Source of the DNA: an uncultured Alphaproteobacteria bacterium
GTDB taxonomy: Bacteria; Pseudomonadota; Alphaproteobacteria; HIMB59
DNA length: 36,256 bases
Assembly: GCA_902619375.1 (NCBI GenBank)
Contig: CACNEB010000011.1
Location: forward strand, 1-36,256
Direction of reading: 5' to 3'
Under the pieces are notes generated by a model that did not search any database, was not told the origin of the DNA, and worked only from the letters and a program-made list of their open reading frames with translations. A program made the translations under genes and the position numbers. Position 1 is the stretch's first letter, and each line of letters opens with the position of its first letter. Shown here piece after piece: positions 8,221 to 16,274 of the stretch.

Positions 8221-9809
8221 GAGGACTTAATTAATTTATAAATTAAGCTCTCTCTAAGGGCGTTATAAGACGCATCAATTATATTAGTAGAGACACCTAC
8301 TGTTGTCCAAATGGATCCTTTTTGATCCTTCGTCTCGATAAGAACACGAACTATTGCGTCTGTTCCTTTTTCTGAGGATAAAATTCTTACCTTAAAATCA
8401 GTTAATTCTAAATCCTCTAAAGCAGGGTAAAAGCCCATTAATGATTTTCTTAAAGCTTTGTCCAAAGCATTAACTGGACCATTTCCTACTTCTACATTCA
8501 TGTATTCTTTTTTTTCAACTTCTATCCTTACAGTTGCTTCAGACTCAGTTACTAATTCTCCTTTAGCATTCCATCTTCTATCATCAATAACTTTAAATCT
8601 TTTTAATTCAAAGTACTCTGGGATACCGAAAAGAGTTTGTCTAGCTAGTATCTCAAAACTCGCAATTGCCTGATCGTAAGCGTAACCCTTGAATTCTCTC
8701 TCTTTTACTTTTTGGAGTAAAAAATCTAATTTATCTGAATGATCATCTGGGTTAATACCAACAGTATTTAAAAGAGATATGATATTAGATCGGCCAGATT
8801 GATCAGAAATTACAACTTTTCTAGTATTACCTACTATTTCTGGGTCTATATGCTCATATGTTTTAGGGTCTTTGTTAATTGCTGAAACATGCAAACCTCC
8901 TTTATGTGAAAAGGCATTTTCACCAACATAGGCTTGTTGAGTATTTGGCATACGATTTAAAATTTCATCTAGAAGCAATGAGGTTTTCTTTAAGGCTGAT
9001 AATTTTTCTTTAGGAATACTAGTTTCAAATTTTGTTTTCAAAATTATTGAGGGAATAAGAGATACTAAATTTGCATTTCCACACCTTTCTCCTAATCCAT
9101 TAATTGTGCCTTGAATTTGTCTCACTCCTGCTCGCACAGCAGCCAGTGAGTTGGCAACTGCATTTTCTGTATCATTATGCGCATGGATGCCCAGTTTTTC
9201 ACCTGGTATATACTTTGTTACTTCTTGAACAATTGTCTCTACTTCATTTGGCAGAGTTCCACCATTAGTATCACACAATACTATCCACCTAGCTCCATTA
9301 TTTAAAGCCTCAGTTAAACAATCTAATGCAAATTTAGGATCTGATTTATATCCATCAAAAAAATGCTCAGCATCATACATTGCCTCTAAACCTTTTTCAT
9401 TGATATGAGCGATACTTTCACCAATCATTTTTAGGTTATCAGATTTTGAAATGCCTAAAGCCTTTTCGACCTGATATGAAGATGATTTTCCAACAATGCA
9501 AATATGTTTTACATTTGTATTAATTAAAGTATTTAGACCTGGATCGTTTGAAACACTCGTATTAGGTCTTCTGGTCATTCCAAAAGCAACCAAACTAGAA
9601 TTACTAAAATTTGTTGTAGAATTAAAAAAACTATCATCAGTTGGATTTGACCCTGGCCAACCACCCTCAATATAATCTAAACCTAATTCATTGAGAGCAT
9701 TAGAGAATTTGATTTTATCATCTACAGTAAAATCAACACCGGTAGTTTGTTGACCATCTCTTAATGTAGTGTCAAAAAAATAAATTTTATTTTCTAGTTT
9801 TTCTTCCAT
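8217..9809 (-). CDS. cimA: Citramalate synthase (LeuA-like family)
   Basis: Condenses pyruvate with acetyl-CoA to (R)-citramalate, opening the threonine-independent route to isoleucine. The 530-residue protein begins with the HMGL-like catalytic signature FDTTLRDGQQTTGVDF (12-27), has the metal-binding GIHAHNDTENA (about 212-222) and the glycine-rich INGLGERCGNANL, and ends with the LeuA-type allosteric dimer domain from about residue 410. Length, and the long insertion with YVGENAFSHKGGLHVSA, match the citramalate synthase subfamily better than 2-isopropylmalate synthase, though LeuA-family substrate choice cannot be proved by eye. Its 5' end overlaps cysS by 16 nt and its stop overlaps the TTG of the next gene. 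Confidence 0.87.
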   Translation of the reverse strand: MEEKLENKIYFFDTTLRDGQQTTGVDFTVDDKIKFSNALNELGLDYIEGGWPGSNPTDDSFFNSTTNFSNSSLVAFGMTRRPNTSVSNDPGLNTLINTNVKHICIVGKSSSYQVEKALGISKSDNLKMIGESIAHINEKGLEAMYDAEHFFDGYKSDPKFALDCLTEALNNGARWIVLCDTNGGTLPNEVETIVQEVTKYIPGEKLGIHAHNDTENAVANSLAAVRAGVRQIQGTINGLGERCGNANLVSLIPSIILKTKFETSIPKEKLSALKKTSLLLDEILNRMPNTQQAYVGENAFSHKGGLHVSAINKDPKTYEHIDPEIVGNTRKVVISDQSGRSNIISLLNTVGINPDDHSDKLDFLLQKVKEREFKGYAYDQAIASFEILARQTLFGIPEYFELKRFKVIDDRRWNAKGELVTESEATVRIEVEKKEYMNVEVGNGPVNALDKALRKSLMGFYPALEDLELTDFKVRILSSEKGTDAIVRVLIETKDQKGSIWTTVGVSTNIIDASYNALRESLIYKLIKSS

Positions 9810-11128
9810 GTTGTGCCATTTATGGTGTCTTCTAAAACAATCCCTTGTTTAAATAACTCATCTCTAATTTTATCTGCTAGTTCAAAGTCTTTATTTTTTT
9901 TAGCCTCTTGTCGGCGAGATATCATATTTTCAATAAATTCTTTATCAAGGTTTAAATCAGTTTTATTAAAACTAGGATTTAATCCTAGTAAGCTTAAACC
10001 ATTATTAAAATGAGCTAATAAATCATCATTATTCTTGTCTTTTTTAATGTTAGCTATTATTTGCTGTAATCTCATCAGTGCTTTTGGGGTATTTAGGTCA
10101 TCTAAAAGTGCATTAACAAATTCTGAGTCTAATTCTTTGCTATTAACCTCTTTAATATGCTCTCTCCACTTTTTAATGATGTTTTCACTATAACTTATAA
10201 GATCGTTTGAAAAATCAAGTGGTTGACGATAATGAGTAGTCAGTAGTGAATATTTGAGAACAGCAGGATCGTGTTTAGATAATAAATCATTAACAATTGA
10301 GGTATTTCCTAAAGATTTTGACATTTTTTCACCCTTAAAATTTATAAATCCATTATGGAGCCAAAAGTTCGACATTTTTTTATCATGACAACATGTTGAC
10401 TGAGCAATTTCATTCTCGTGATGTGGAAAAATAAGATCAATACCTCCCGCATGGATATCAATAGTTTCTCCAAGTAATTCTGAAATCATAGCTGAACACT
10501 CTATGTGCCATCCAGGTCTACCATTACCCCATGGGCTATCCCAATGAGGTTCGTTTGTTTTTGATGGTTTCCAAAGGACAAAATCTTCAGGATTTTTTTT
10601 GTAATCGGCAACTTCTACTCTTGCTCCAGATATTATGTCTTTTAATGAGAACTTAGAGAGAGAACCATAACCCTTAAATTTCTTTGCTTCAAATAAAACA
10701 TGTCCTTCAGATACATAGGCATATTTTTTTTCAATAAGAGATGTAATCATCTCAATCATTTTTGAAATATAATCTGTGGCTTTTGGTTCATGTGTTGGAG
10801 ATAATATTGATAAAGAACTTAGATTTTGTTGATATATTTTTTGAGTAGAATGTACCAACTCATCTGTTGATATTTTAAGTTCATTAGCTTTATCTATAAT
10901 TTTATCATCAATGTCTGTTATATTTCTTACGTAACGTACACTATCCTCTCCAAAAATTAGTCTTAGGACTCTAAATAAGATATCAAAAACTATAATTGGT
11001 CTGAAGTTTCCTATATGTGGATTACTGTAAAGGGTGGGTCCACAAGCATACATCTTAACTGCAGATGAGTTAATAGGTATAAGTTTTTCTTTTTTTTTGG
11101 TTAAAGTGTTAAAAAGATTAATATTCAT
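9794..11128 (-). CDS. cysS: Cysteinyl-tRNA synthetase
   Basis: Class I aminoacyl-tRNA synthetase charging tRNA-Cys. It has 444 residues, slightly short of the usual 460. The HIGH motif is HIGN at 38-41, within CGPTLYSNPHIGNF, and the KMSKS motif is at 268-272. Zinc ligands are present: C29 (ACGP), C211 (HIECSAM), H236 and the glutamate of HHENE. The start at 11126-11128 overlaps gltX by 11 nt. Its 3' end overlaps cimA by 16 nt, placing it inside a four-gene overlapping run. Confidence 0.97.
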   Translation of the reverse strand: MNINLFNTLTKKKEKLIPINSSAVKMYACGPTLYSNPHIGNFRPIIVFDILFRVLRLIFGEDSVRYVRNITDIDDKIIDKANELKISTDELVHSTQKIYQQNLSSLSILSPTHEPKATDYISKMIEMITSLIEKKYAYVSEGHVLFEAKKFKGYGSLSKFSLKDIISGARVEVADYKKNPEDFVLWKPSKTNEPHWDSPWGNGRPGWHIECSAMISELLGETIDIHAGGIDLIFPHHENEIAQSTCCHDKKMSNFWLHNGFINFKGEKMSKSLGNTSIVNDLLSKHDPAVLKYSLLTTHYRQPLDFSNDLISYSENIIKKWREHIKEVNSKELDSEFVNALLDDLNTPKALMRLQQIIANIKKDKNNDDLLAHFNNGLSLLGLNPSFNKTDLNLDKEFIENMISRRQEAKKNKDFELADKIRDELFKQGIVLEDTINGTTWKKN

Positions 11129-12449
11129 TTAAAATTTTTTTTAAACCTTCGTGGCCAAAATAATTATATAGGTCTTTAACAGATGGGCCATTTTGATTAC
11201 CTGTAAGTATATAACGTGTATTAGTAAATATTTCTTTTTTTGATAGTGATTTATCAATGCTCATTAAGTAATTGACATATTCGTCAAAACTAAAATTTGA
11301 AATACCATTCAAATTTTTAATCAAAAGTTTGATAAAGTCACCTGAGGGTTGAATTTTAATTTCTCTTCTATTAATAATATTCCATAAATTTCTTATATCT
11401 TCATATTTTTCAACATTTTCTTTAATAAGTTCCCACTCAGTTTCAGTTAAAGCTAACTCTTCTAGCTCAGGGAATTCATTATTTAAATCTTTTAAATTCA
11501 TTGACCTTAATGAATTTTTTTGAAAAAAGTCAATTTTATGAATATCAATTTTTGGTAAGTTTTTAGAAATATCCTCTAAATTAAAATCTCTAAAATTATT
11601 CTCTAAAATGGTTTCAAAATCATAATCTGAGTTTAAACCAAGTGAATACAAATAAGATAGAATACTGTTAACTGTATATCCACTGTTTCTGAATTGCTTA
11701 AGTGAAATTGAGTCCAAATTTCTCTTACTTAGTTTTGTTCCATCCTCATTAAGCATTAATGGATTGTGACCTAATGAAGGTAAATCAGAATTTAAACATT
11801 TAAATAATTCTAAATGAATTGCTGAATTAGTTAAGTGGTCTTCGCCTCTAATAATGTGAGAAATTTTCATATCTATATCATCGACGACACTTGGAAAATG
11901 GTAGAGGTAGCTACCATCAGCCCTTCTTAAAACAGGATCTGATTGAGAAGCTAGATCTACTTCGGTCTCTCCTTTTACTAAATCATTCCATTTAATTTTA
12001 GTCTGTGAAAGCTTAAATCTCCAATAAGGCTGATTACCATTAATTATTTTTTTTTCAATTTCTTCTTTAGATAAATTTAATGAGGATCTATCGTAGATCG
12101 GAGGTTTTCCTGCTTTTAACTGCAACTTTTTTTTTATATCTAAATCCTCACTTGACTCAAAACATGGGTAAACGAATTTTAAAGAAATTAATTGATCGAA
12201 AAGTTCATTATATCTCTCAATTCTTTTGCTTTGATAAAAAGTTTCATCATATTTTATTTTTAACCAATCAAGATCAGATGCTATGGACTTTACATATTCA
12301 TCTTTGCTTCTGTCTTGGTCAGTGTCGTCATATCTAAGAATAAATTTACCATTATTTTTTTTCGAATATGCCCAATTTAAAAAGCAAGATCTCACATTTC
12401 CTAAGTGCAGGTGACCAGTTGGGCTCGGGGCAAAACGTGTAATTATCAT
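11118..12449 (-). CDS. gltX: Glutamyl-tRNA synthetase
   Basis: Class I synthetase attaching glutamate to tRNA-Glu, and in organisms without GlnRS also to tRNA-Gln. The 443-residue protein has the HIGH-type motif at 5-20 (RFAPSPTGHLHLGNVR), the GluRS-specific RGEDHLTNSAIH (201-212) and KLSKR (239-243). The C-terminal anticodon-binding region is short, as in alphaproteobacterial GluRS. Many alphaproteobacteria carry two gltX copies; this could be the second paralogue, but only one is visible here. It overlaps cysS by 11 nt and the upstream phosphoribosyltransferase by 4 nt (ATGA). Confidence 0.95.
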   Translation of the reverse strand: MIITRFAPSPTGHLHLGNVRSCFLNWAYSKKNNGKFILRYDDTDQDRSKDEYVKSIASDLDWLKIKYDETFYQSKRIERYNELFDQLISLKFVYPCFESSEDLDIKKKLQLKAGKPPIYDRSSLNLSKEEIEKKIINGNQPYWRFKLSQTKIKWNDLVKGETEVDLASQSDPVLRRADGSYLYHFPSVVDDIDMKISHIIRGEDHLTNSAIHLELFKCLNSDLPSLGHNPLMLNEDGTKLSKRNLDSISLKQFRNSGYTVNSILSYLYSLGLNSDYDFETILENNFRDFNLEDISKNLPKIDIHKIDFFQKNSLRSMNLKDLNNEFPELEELALTETEWELIKENVEKYEDIRNLWNIINRREIKIQPSGDFIKLLIKNLNGISNFSFDEYVNYLMSIDKSLSKKEIFTNTRYILTGNQNGPSVKDLYNYFGHEGLKKILNEY

Positions 12450-13573
12450 TTAACTTTTTTTAAGAGGTACTCTCTTGAAACTTTTACTCTAGAGGAATTA
12501 CCATATTTTATAATATCAGCAGTTGCATATGTTTCTGACCACTTTTCTGGTAGATAACTTCCAGTTCCAATGACATCTATTGGAGCTTTGGCTAAAGACA
12601 TTGCCTTGCATTTCTCATTTGTAAATCCGCTAGATGCAATAATTTTTACTTTTTTAAAACCAAAATTATCAAGTTGTGCTCTCAAATACCACAAAGATGC
12701 AGCAGAGACTCCAGGCCCAACTAAATGTTTTAACTCTTTGTCAGATCTGTATTCTTTGATTGAACCGGGTGCGTGTTTTTCTAAGACCTCATATGATTTT
12801 GAGGTATCAAGATTCTCAATAAATCTTCCATTTGGGGTATCAAGTCTTATCATTACTTTTCCAGCTTTAGACAACTTATCGAAGTGGCTACAAACTTGAA
12901 TAGAGTCAGTAATTTCCTTACCGAAATAATCAGGCAGTACAACTAAATCATCTTTTGGAAATGTTTCATGAAACATTTTTACTGCCTCAAGAGTAGATCC
13001 TGCATATCCTATTAATGCATGTGGCATCGTTCCTAATGCTTTATTAGATTGAAAATAATGTGATGTTGCATCTATCGATGTTCCAATAAAGCCTTTAGCT
13101 TTTTTTCTTTTTGCTGATTTTGATCCTACTGATGCCGCATATGACATTAATTCGGACATCTCTGTGCCTGCACAATGTCTTGCATCCATAGCTATAAAGG
13201 ACGTTTTAGGCAAGTCTAAACACATTTGATATGCATTAGCTGCTGCTATACAAGCTGGACCAATTTTTTGTAAGAGTAAAGTTTCCAAATCGACTATATG
13301 TTTAAAAGATCCCCTAATATAAAGAATTGGTTCTCCAGCACCAAAATGGTCACCCTCTTTGAATGGACTAGAAGTTGATACTTTAATACCTCTGTCTTTT
13401 GAAATTTGTTTTATCCAATTTATTGCTAGTTTTAATGCTATAACACCTGGTCTACGAATAAAAACAGCATAAGTAACTTTTATGTCTCCATACTTTTGGA
13501 TAATTTTTTTTGTTTTTAAAAAATAATTATCAGTAAAATTATTAATTAAATTTGAATTTGTTTTTTTATTCAT
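12446..13573 (-). CDS. pncB: Nicotinate phosphoribosyltransferase family protein
   Basis: Predicted to convert nicotinate and PRPP to nicotinate mononucleotide for NAD salvage. The 375-residue protein shows the type II phosphoribosyltransferase layout: an N-terminal segment with YGDIKVTYAVFIRRPGV, PFKEGDHFGAGEPILYIRG (77-95) leading into the barrel, the DARHCAGTEMSE region near 150, TMPHALIGYAGS near 205, RLDTPNGRF, and IDVIGTGSYLPEKW near 350, which forms the phosphate-binding loop. It is shorter than E. coli PncB (about 400). Specificity for nicotinate over nicotinamide or quinolinate is inferred, not seen. It overlaps gltX by 4 nt and lies 14 nt downstream of the DAHP synthase gene. Confidence 0.85.
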   Translation of the reverse strand: MNKKTNSNLINNFTDNYFLKTKKIIQKYGDIKVTYAVFIRRPGVIALKLAINWIKQISKDRGIKVSTSSPFKEGDHFGAGEPILYIRGSFKHIVDLETLLLQKIGPACIAAANAYQMCLDLPKTSFIAMDARHCAGTEMSELMSYAASVGSKSAKRKKAKGFIGTSIDATSHYFQSNKALGTMPHALIGYAGSTLEAVKMFHETFPKDDLVVLPDYFGKEITDSIQVCSHFDKLSKAGKVMIRLDTPNGRFIENLDTSKSYEVLEKHAPGSIKEYRSDKELKHLVGPGVSAASLWYLRAQLDNFGFKKVKIIASSGFTNEKCKAMSLAKAPIDVIGTGSYLPEKWSETYATADIIKYGNSSRVKVSREYLLKKVK

Positions 13574-13587
13574 TATGAATAAGAAAA

Positions 13588-14937
13588 CTAATTCATTTCG
13601 CCATTAGATAATAAATCAGCCAGAAGAAAAGATAGCTCTAATGATTGATTAACATTTAGTCTTGGGTCACAAAACGTATGATACCTATCACCTAAATTTT
13701 CATCTTTAATATCATCAGGTCCACCGACACATTCAGTTACATCTAAACCTGTTAATTCAAGGTGAACGCCTCCTGCGACTGAGCCCTCTGATTTATGAAT
13801 TTCAAAAAAAGACTGAATTTCTTTGAAAATATTCTCAGTAGCTCTTGTTTTATAGCCAGATTTACTTGTAGATGTATTTCCATGCATAGGATCACATATC
13901 CATGTAAGATTAAGACCTAGTTTATTAATTTCTTTCAATAAATCAGGGTATTTTGAATTAATTTTATCAGCTCCCATTCTAACAATAAGTGTAAGTCTTC
14001 CACCTTCATTCTCAGGATTAAGTATCTCAATATTTTTTTTTAAATCATCAATGGTTGTAGATGGTCCTACTTTAAGACCTAAAGGGTTTTTTATACCACT
14101 TAAATAGTGTATGTGAGCACCATTAGGATCTCTAGTTCTATCACCAACCCACAAAAAATGAGAATTTACATTGTACCACTCACCTGTAGTGCTATCTATT
14201 CTTGTAAAAGCTTGTTCATAAGGTAAAAGAAGTGCTTCATGGCTTGTATAAAAATCTGTCTCTCTTAGTTCTCTTGTATTTTTTTCATTTACACCACAGG
14301 CATTCATAAATTTTATACTTTCTGCAATTTTTTCAGATAATTCTTTAAATTTTTTTGTTGTATCAAAGTTATCTGCAAAATCTAAATTCCATTTATTTAA
14401 TTGTGTTAAACTAGCAAAACCTCCTTGAGCAAAAGCTCTTAATAAATTTAAAGTTGAAGCTGAATGGTTATAAGCTCTGATCATTCTTTTAGGGTCTGGT
14501 TCTCTAGAGGACTCGTTAAACTCAAATGAATTAATAATATCTCCTCTATAACTAGGTAGCTTTTGACCGTTTTTTTCTTCAAAGTCTGAGCTTCTTGGTT
14601 TAGCAAATTGACCACCCATTCTCCCTAGTTTAACGACCGGTTTATTAGTGGCAAAAGTCAACACAACAGACATTTGTAATAGTAATTTAAAATTATCTCT
14701 AATTGTATTGGGGTTTAATTCCTGAAAGCTCTCAGCACAGTCACCGCCTTGTAAATAAAAGGACTCTCCTTTTTGAACTTGATAAATTTGTGATTTTAGA
14801 GACCTAGTCTCACCAGCAAAAATTAAAGGAGGCATAGAAGATAATTCCTCTATTACAGAGTCTAAATTACCTTGATCAGCATAAGCAGGCATTTGCTTTG
14901 CTTCAAAGTTTTTCCAACTATCTTTAGTCCATTTCAT
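13588..14937 (-). CDS. aroG: 3-deoxy-D-arabino-heptulosonate 7-phosphate synthase, class II
   Basis: First enzyme of the shikimate pathway: condenses phosphoenolpyruvate with erythrose 4-phosphate. The 449 residues match the class II (plant-like) DAHP synthase family. Motifs are LQGGDCAESF (about 62-71, with the metal-binding cysteine), KLGRMGGQFAKPRS (about 102-115), REPDPKRMIRAYNHSA, HFLWVGDRTRDP, KVGPSTT, CDPMHGNT (with the metal-binding histidine), GGVHLELTGLDVTEC and YHTFCDPRLN near the end. The symbol follows common usage for this class and is not tied to a feedback type. A perfect TATAAT lies 9 nt before the ATG. Confidence 0.96.
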   Translation of the reverse strand: MKWTKDSWKNFEAKQMPAYADQGNLDSVIEELSSMPPLIFAGETRSLKSQIYQVQKGESFYLQGGDCAESFQELNPNTIRDNFKLLLQMSVVLTFATNKPVVKLGRMGGQFAKPRSSDFEEKNGQKLPSYRGDIINSFEFNESSREPDPKRMIRAYNHSASTLNLLRAFAQGGFASLTQLNKWNLDFADNFDTTKKFKELSEKIAESIKFMNACGVNEKNTRELRETDFYTSHEALLLPYEQAFTRIDSTTGEWYNVNSHFLWVGDRTRDPNGAHIHYLSGIKNPLGLKVGPSTTIDDLKKNIEILNPENEGGRLTLIVRMGADKINSKYPDLLKEINKLGLNLTWICDPMHGNTSTSKSGYKTRATENIFKEIQSFFEIHKSEGSVAGGVHLELTGLDVTECVGGPDDIKDENLGDRYHTFCDPRLNVNQSLELSFLLADLLSNGEMN

Positions 14938-14946
14938 GAGGCAAGG

Positions 14947-14952
14947 ATTATA
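14947..14952 (-). promoter_or_regulatory. Possible -10 element of aroG
   Basis: A perfect TATAAT on the minus strand ends 9 nt before the aroG start codon, and the 41-nt gap after the preceding gene's stop is the only room for a promoter. No convincing -35 is present (CTTTTA at a 17-nt spacing). If used, the transcript would have a leader of only 2-3 nt. In such AT-rich DNA the hexamer could be chance. Confidence 0.35.
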
Positions 14953-14978
14953 TTGTTAAATGTATTAAATAAAAGAAA

Positions 14979-15623
14979 TTATTGGGTTTTAGATTTAAAA
15001 GGCCAAATTTTGGGTAGCTTTAATTTAGGTAATGATGGCTCATAACCAGTAGCATAAAAATTATCTATGCTGGATTGTTTATTATCTGAATACTTTGAAT
15101 CAATATCTTCATGATTGATAATTCCGATATTATCAACGATATCTACAGTGGTGATTAGGCCATGATTGTCTGTAATGTAATAGCATTTATCTAAATTTAA
15201 ATAATCATATGAGCTTTTACCAATTTGATAAGAATTTTTATCAGAACCATCAGATAGAAAAATAAAATTTTTTATGTTTTTTATTTTATATTTGTTTGAA
15301 AGTATGTATGTATCGTCATCCTTGAGTATCTCATGAATATACTTTTTGTTACTTAATTTTAAATTAGGGAAAAAAGTTCCTTTTGATAAGTAACTAGGAT
15401 ATTGATTATCATCAATAATATTAGAGAAGAAATTATTTTGTTTGTTAAAATTATTATTAATTTCTAATACTTGATTAGAAAATATGTAAGATTTATTAAA
15501 CCTGAGTAAAAATTTAAATATGAATAAAGATATAAACTTTGGGAAAAAATTATAAAAATAAAAAAAAAAGAATATTAATATAGTAATTGTTATTATTGCT
15601 GGAATTATACGTATTCTTAGTGT
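14979..15623 (-). pseudogene. C-terminal part of a frame-broken membrane protein (no start codon)
   Basis: On the minus strand this frame runs 214 codons without a stop, from after the TAG at 15624-15626 to the TAA at 14979-14981, and contains no ATG, GTG or TTG at all. That makes an independent gene unlikely and a continuation of the upstream frame (15550-16257) likely, by skipping one base, or re-reading two. The decoded protein begins with a strongly hydrophobic stretch (IIPAIITITILIFFFYFYNF, about residues 7-26), then PKFISLFIFKFLL, then about 170 hydrophilic residues such as GSDKNSYQIGKSSYDYLNLD and DNHGLITTVDIVDN, and a basic tail ending KLPKIWPFKSKTQ. It resembles a single-pass membrane protein with a soluble C-terminal domain. 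The cause could be a sequencing indel in the ten-base homopolymer at 15560-15569, a true mutation, or programmed frameshifting. Confidence 0.7.
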
Positions 15624-16257
15624 CTATAGTATTTAAGCTTAAAAGATTAGCTATTTCAAAACTTATTCCCAAATAAGATTTATTTTTGATTGTAATCTCT
15701 TTGGTATTATTATTTTTAGAGTAATAAATAGATAAACTAGTCGGGACTTTGATTTTAATAAGATCACTCTCTTGAATTTTTTTATTAGCAATTTTCTTAA
15801 TATATTTTTTTAAAAGTGATATATTCTCAGAAAAAAAGTGTATTGTGCTGCTATTTGGAAAAACAATATTTATTTTTTTAAATTTTAAATTAGTAAAAAT
15901 TGATGAGCAGTATTTGTGTTGAGTCTCATTGATTTCAAATCTATAAAAAATTTTATAATCTGTTGTTTGGATTTTAATATCTGGATTATTATCTTTAACA
16001 GTGTAGCCATTATCATTAATTAAATAAGATATTTGTTCTCCTGTAATAGGTTCTCTTGTAAATAACTTAGATTTATTAATTATTCCATATGTGTCTAAAG
16101 GCACTGAATTAAATGTATTTGATTTCAATTTATCCTCAGGAAAAAAAATAGTTTGTTTGAAATTAGCTTTTTCGATATTTGAAGAAAGCTGTGGTTTGAT
16201 ACCAAACCGAGCGTCAATCACACTAGCTAAAATCTCATTATCAACTTCGATATTCAT
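15550..16257 (-). CDS. Unrecognised protein, N-terminal part of a frame-broken membrane protein
   Basis: I do not recognise this protein. The 235 residues from the ATG at 16257 are mostly hydrophilic, rich in K, N, I and S, with a strand-rich middle (DYKIFYRFEINETQHKY, KINIVFPNSSTIHFF) and a helix ISLLKKYIKKIANKKI. It ends abruptly in an Asn-rich stretch followed by NILFFLFL and a stop at 15550, exactly where the frame one position over begins to look like a transmembrane segment and stays open for 214 codons. The natural reading is one protein of about 425 residues: a roughly 210-residue N-terminal domain, one membrane span and a roughly 170-residue C-terminal domain. It lies 17 nt downstream of glmS on the same strand. 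Nothing in the context assigns a function. Confidence 0.6.
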   Translation of the reverse strand: MNIEVDNEILASVIDARFGIKPQLSSNIEKANFKQTIFFPEDKLKSNTFNSVPLDTYGIINKSKLFTREPITGEQISYLINDNGYTVKDNNPDIKIQTTDYKIFYRFEINETQHKYCSSIFTNLKFKKINIVFPNSSTIHFFSENISLLKKYIKKIANKKIQESDLIKIKVPTSLSIYYSKNNNTKEITIKNKSYLGISFEIANLLSLNTIDTKNTYNSSNNNNYYINILFFLFL

Positions 16258-16274
16258 ATTAAATAGTATTCAAT

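Noticed and set aside
12570..12899. A 109-codon + strand frame opposite pncB.
   Set aside because: Shadow of the conserved phosphoribosyltransferase frame; no start signal or recognisable motif.
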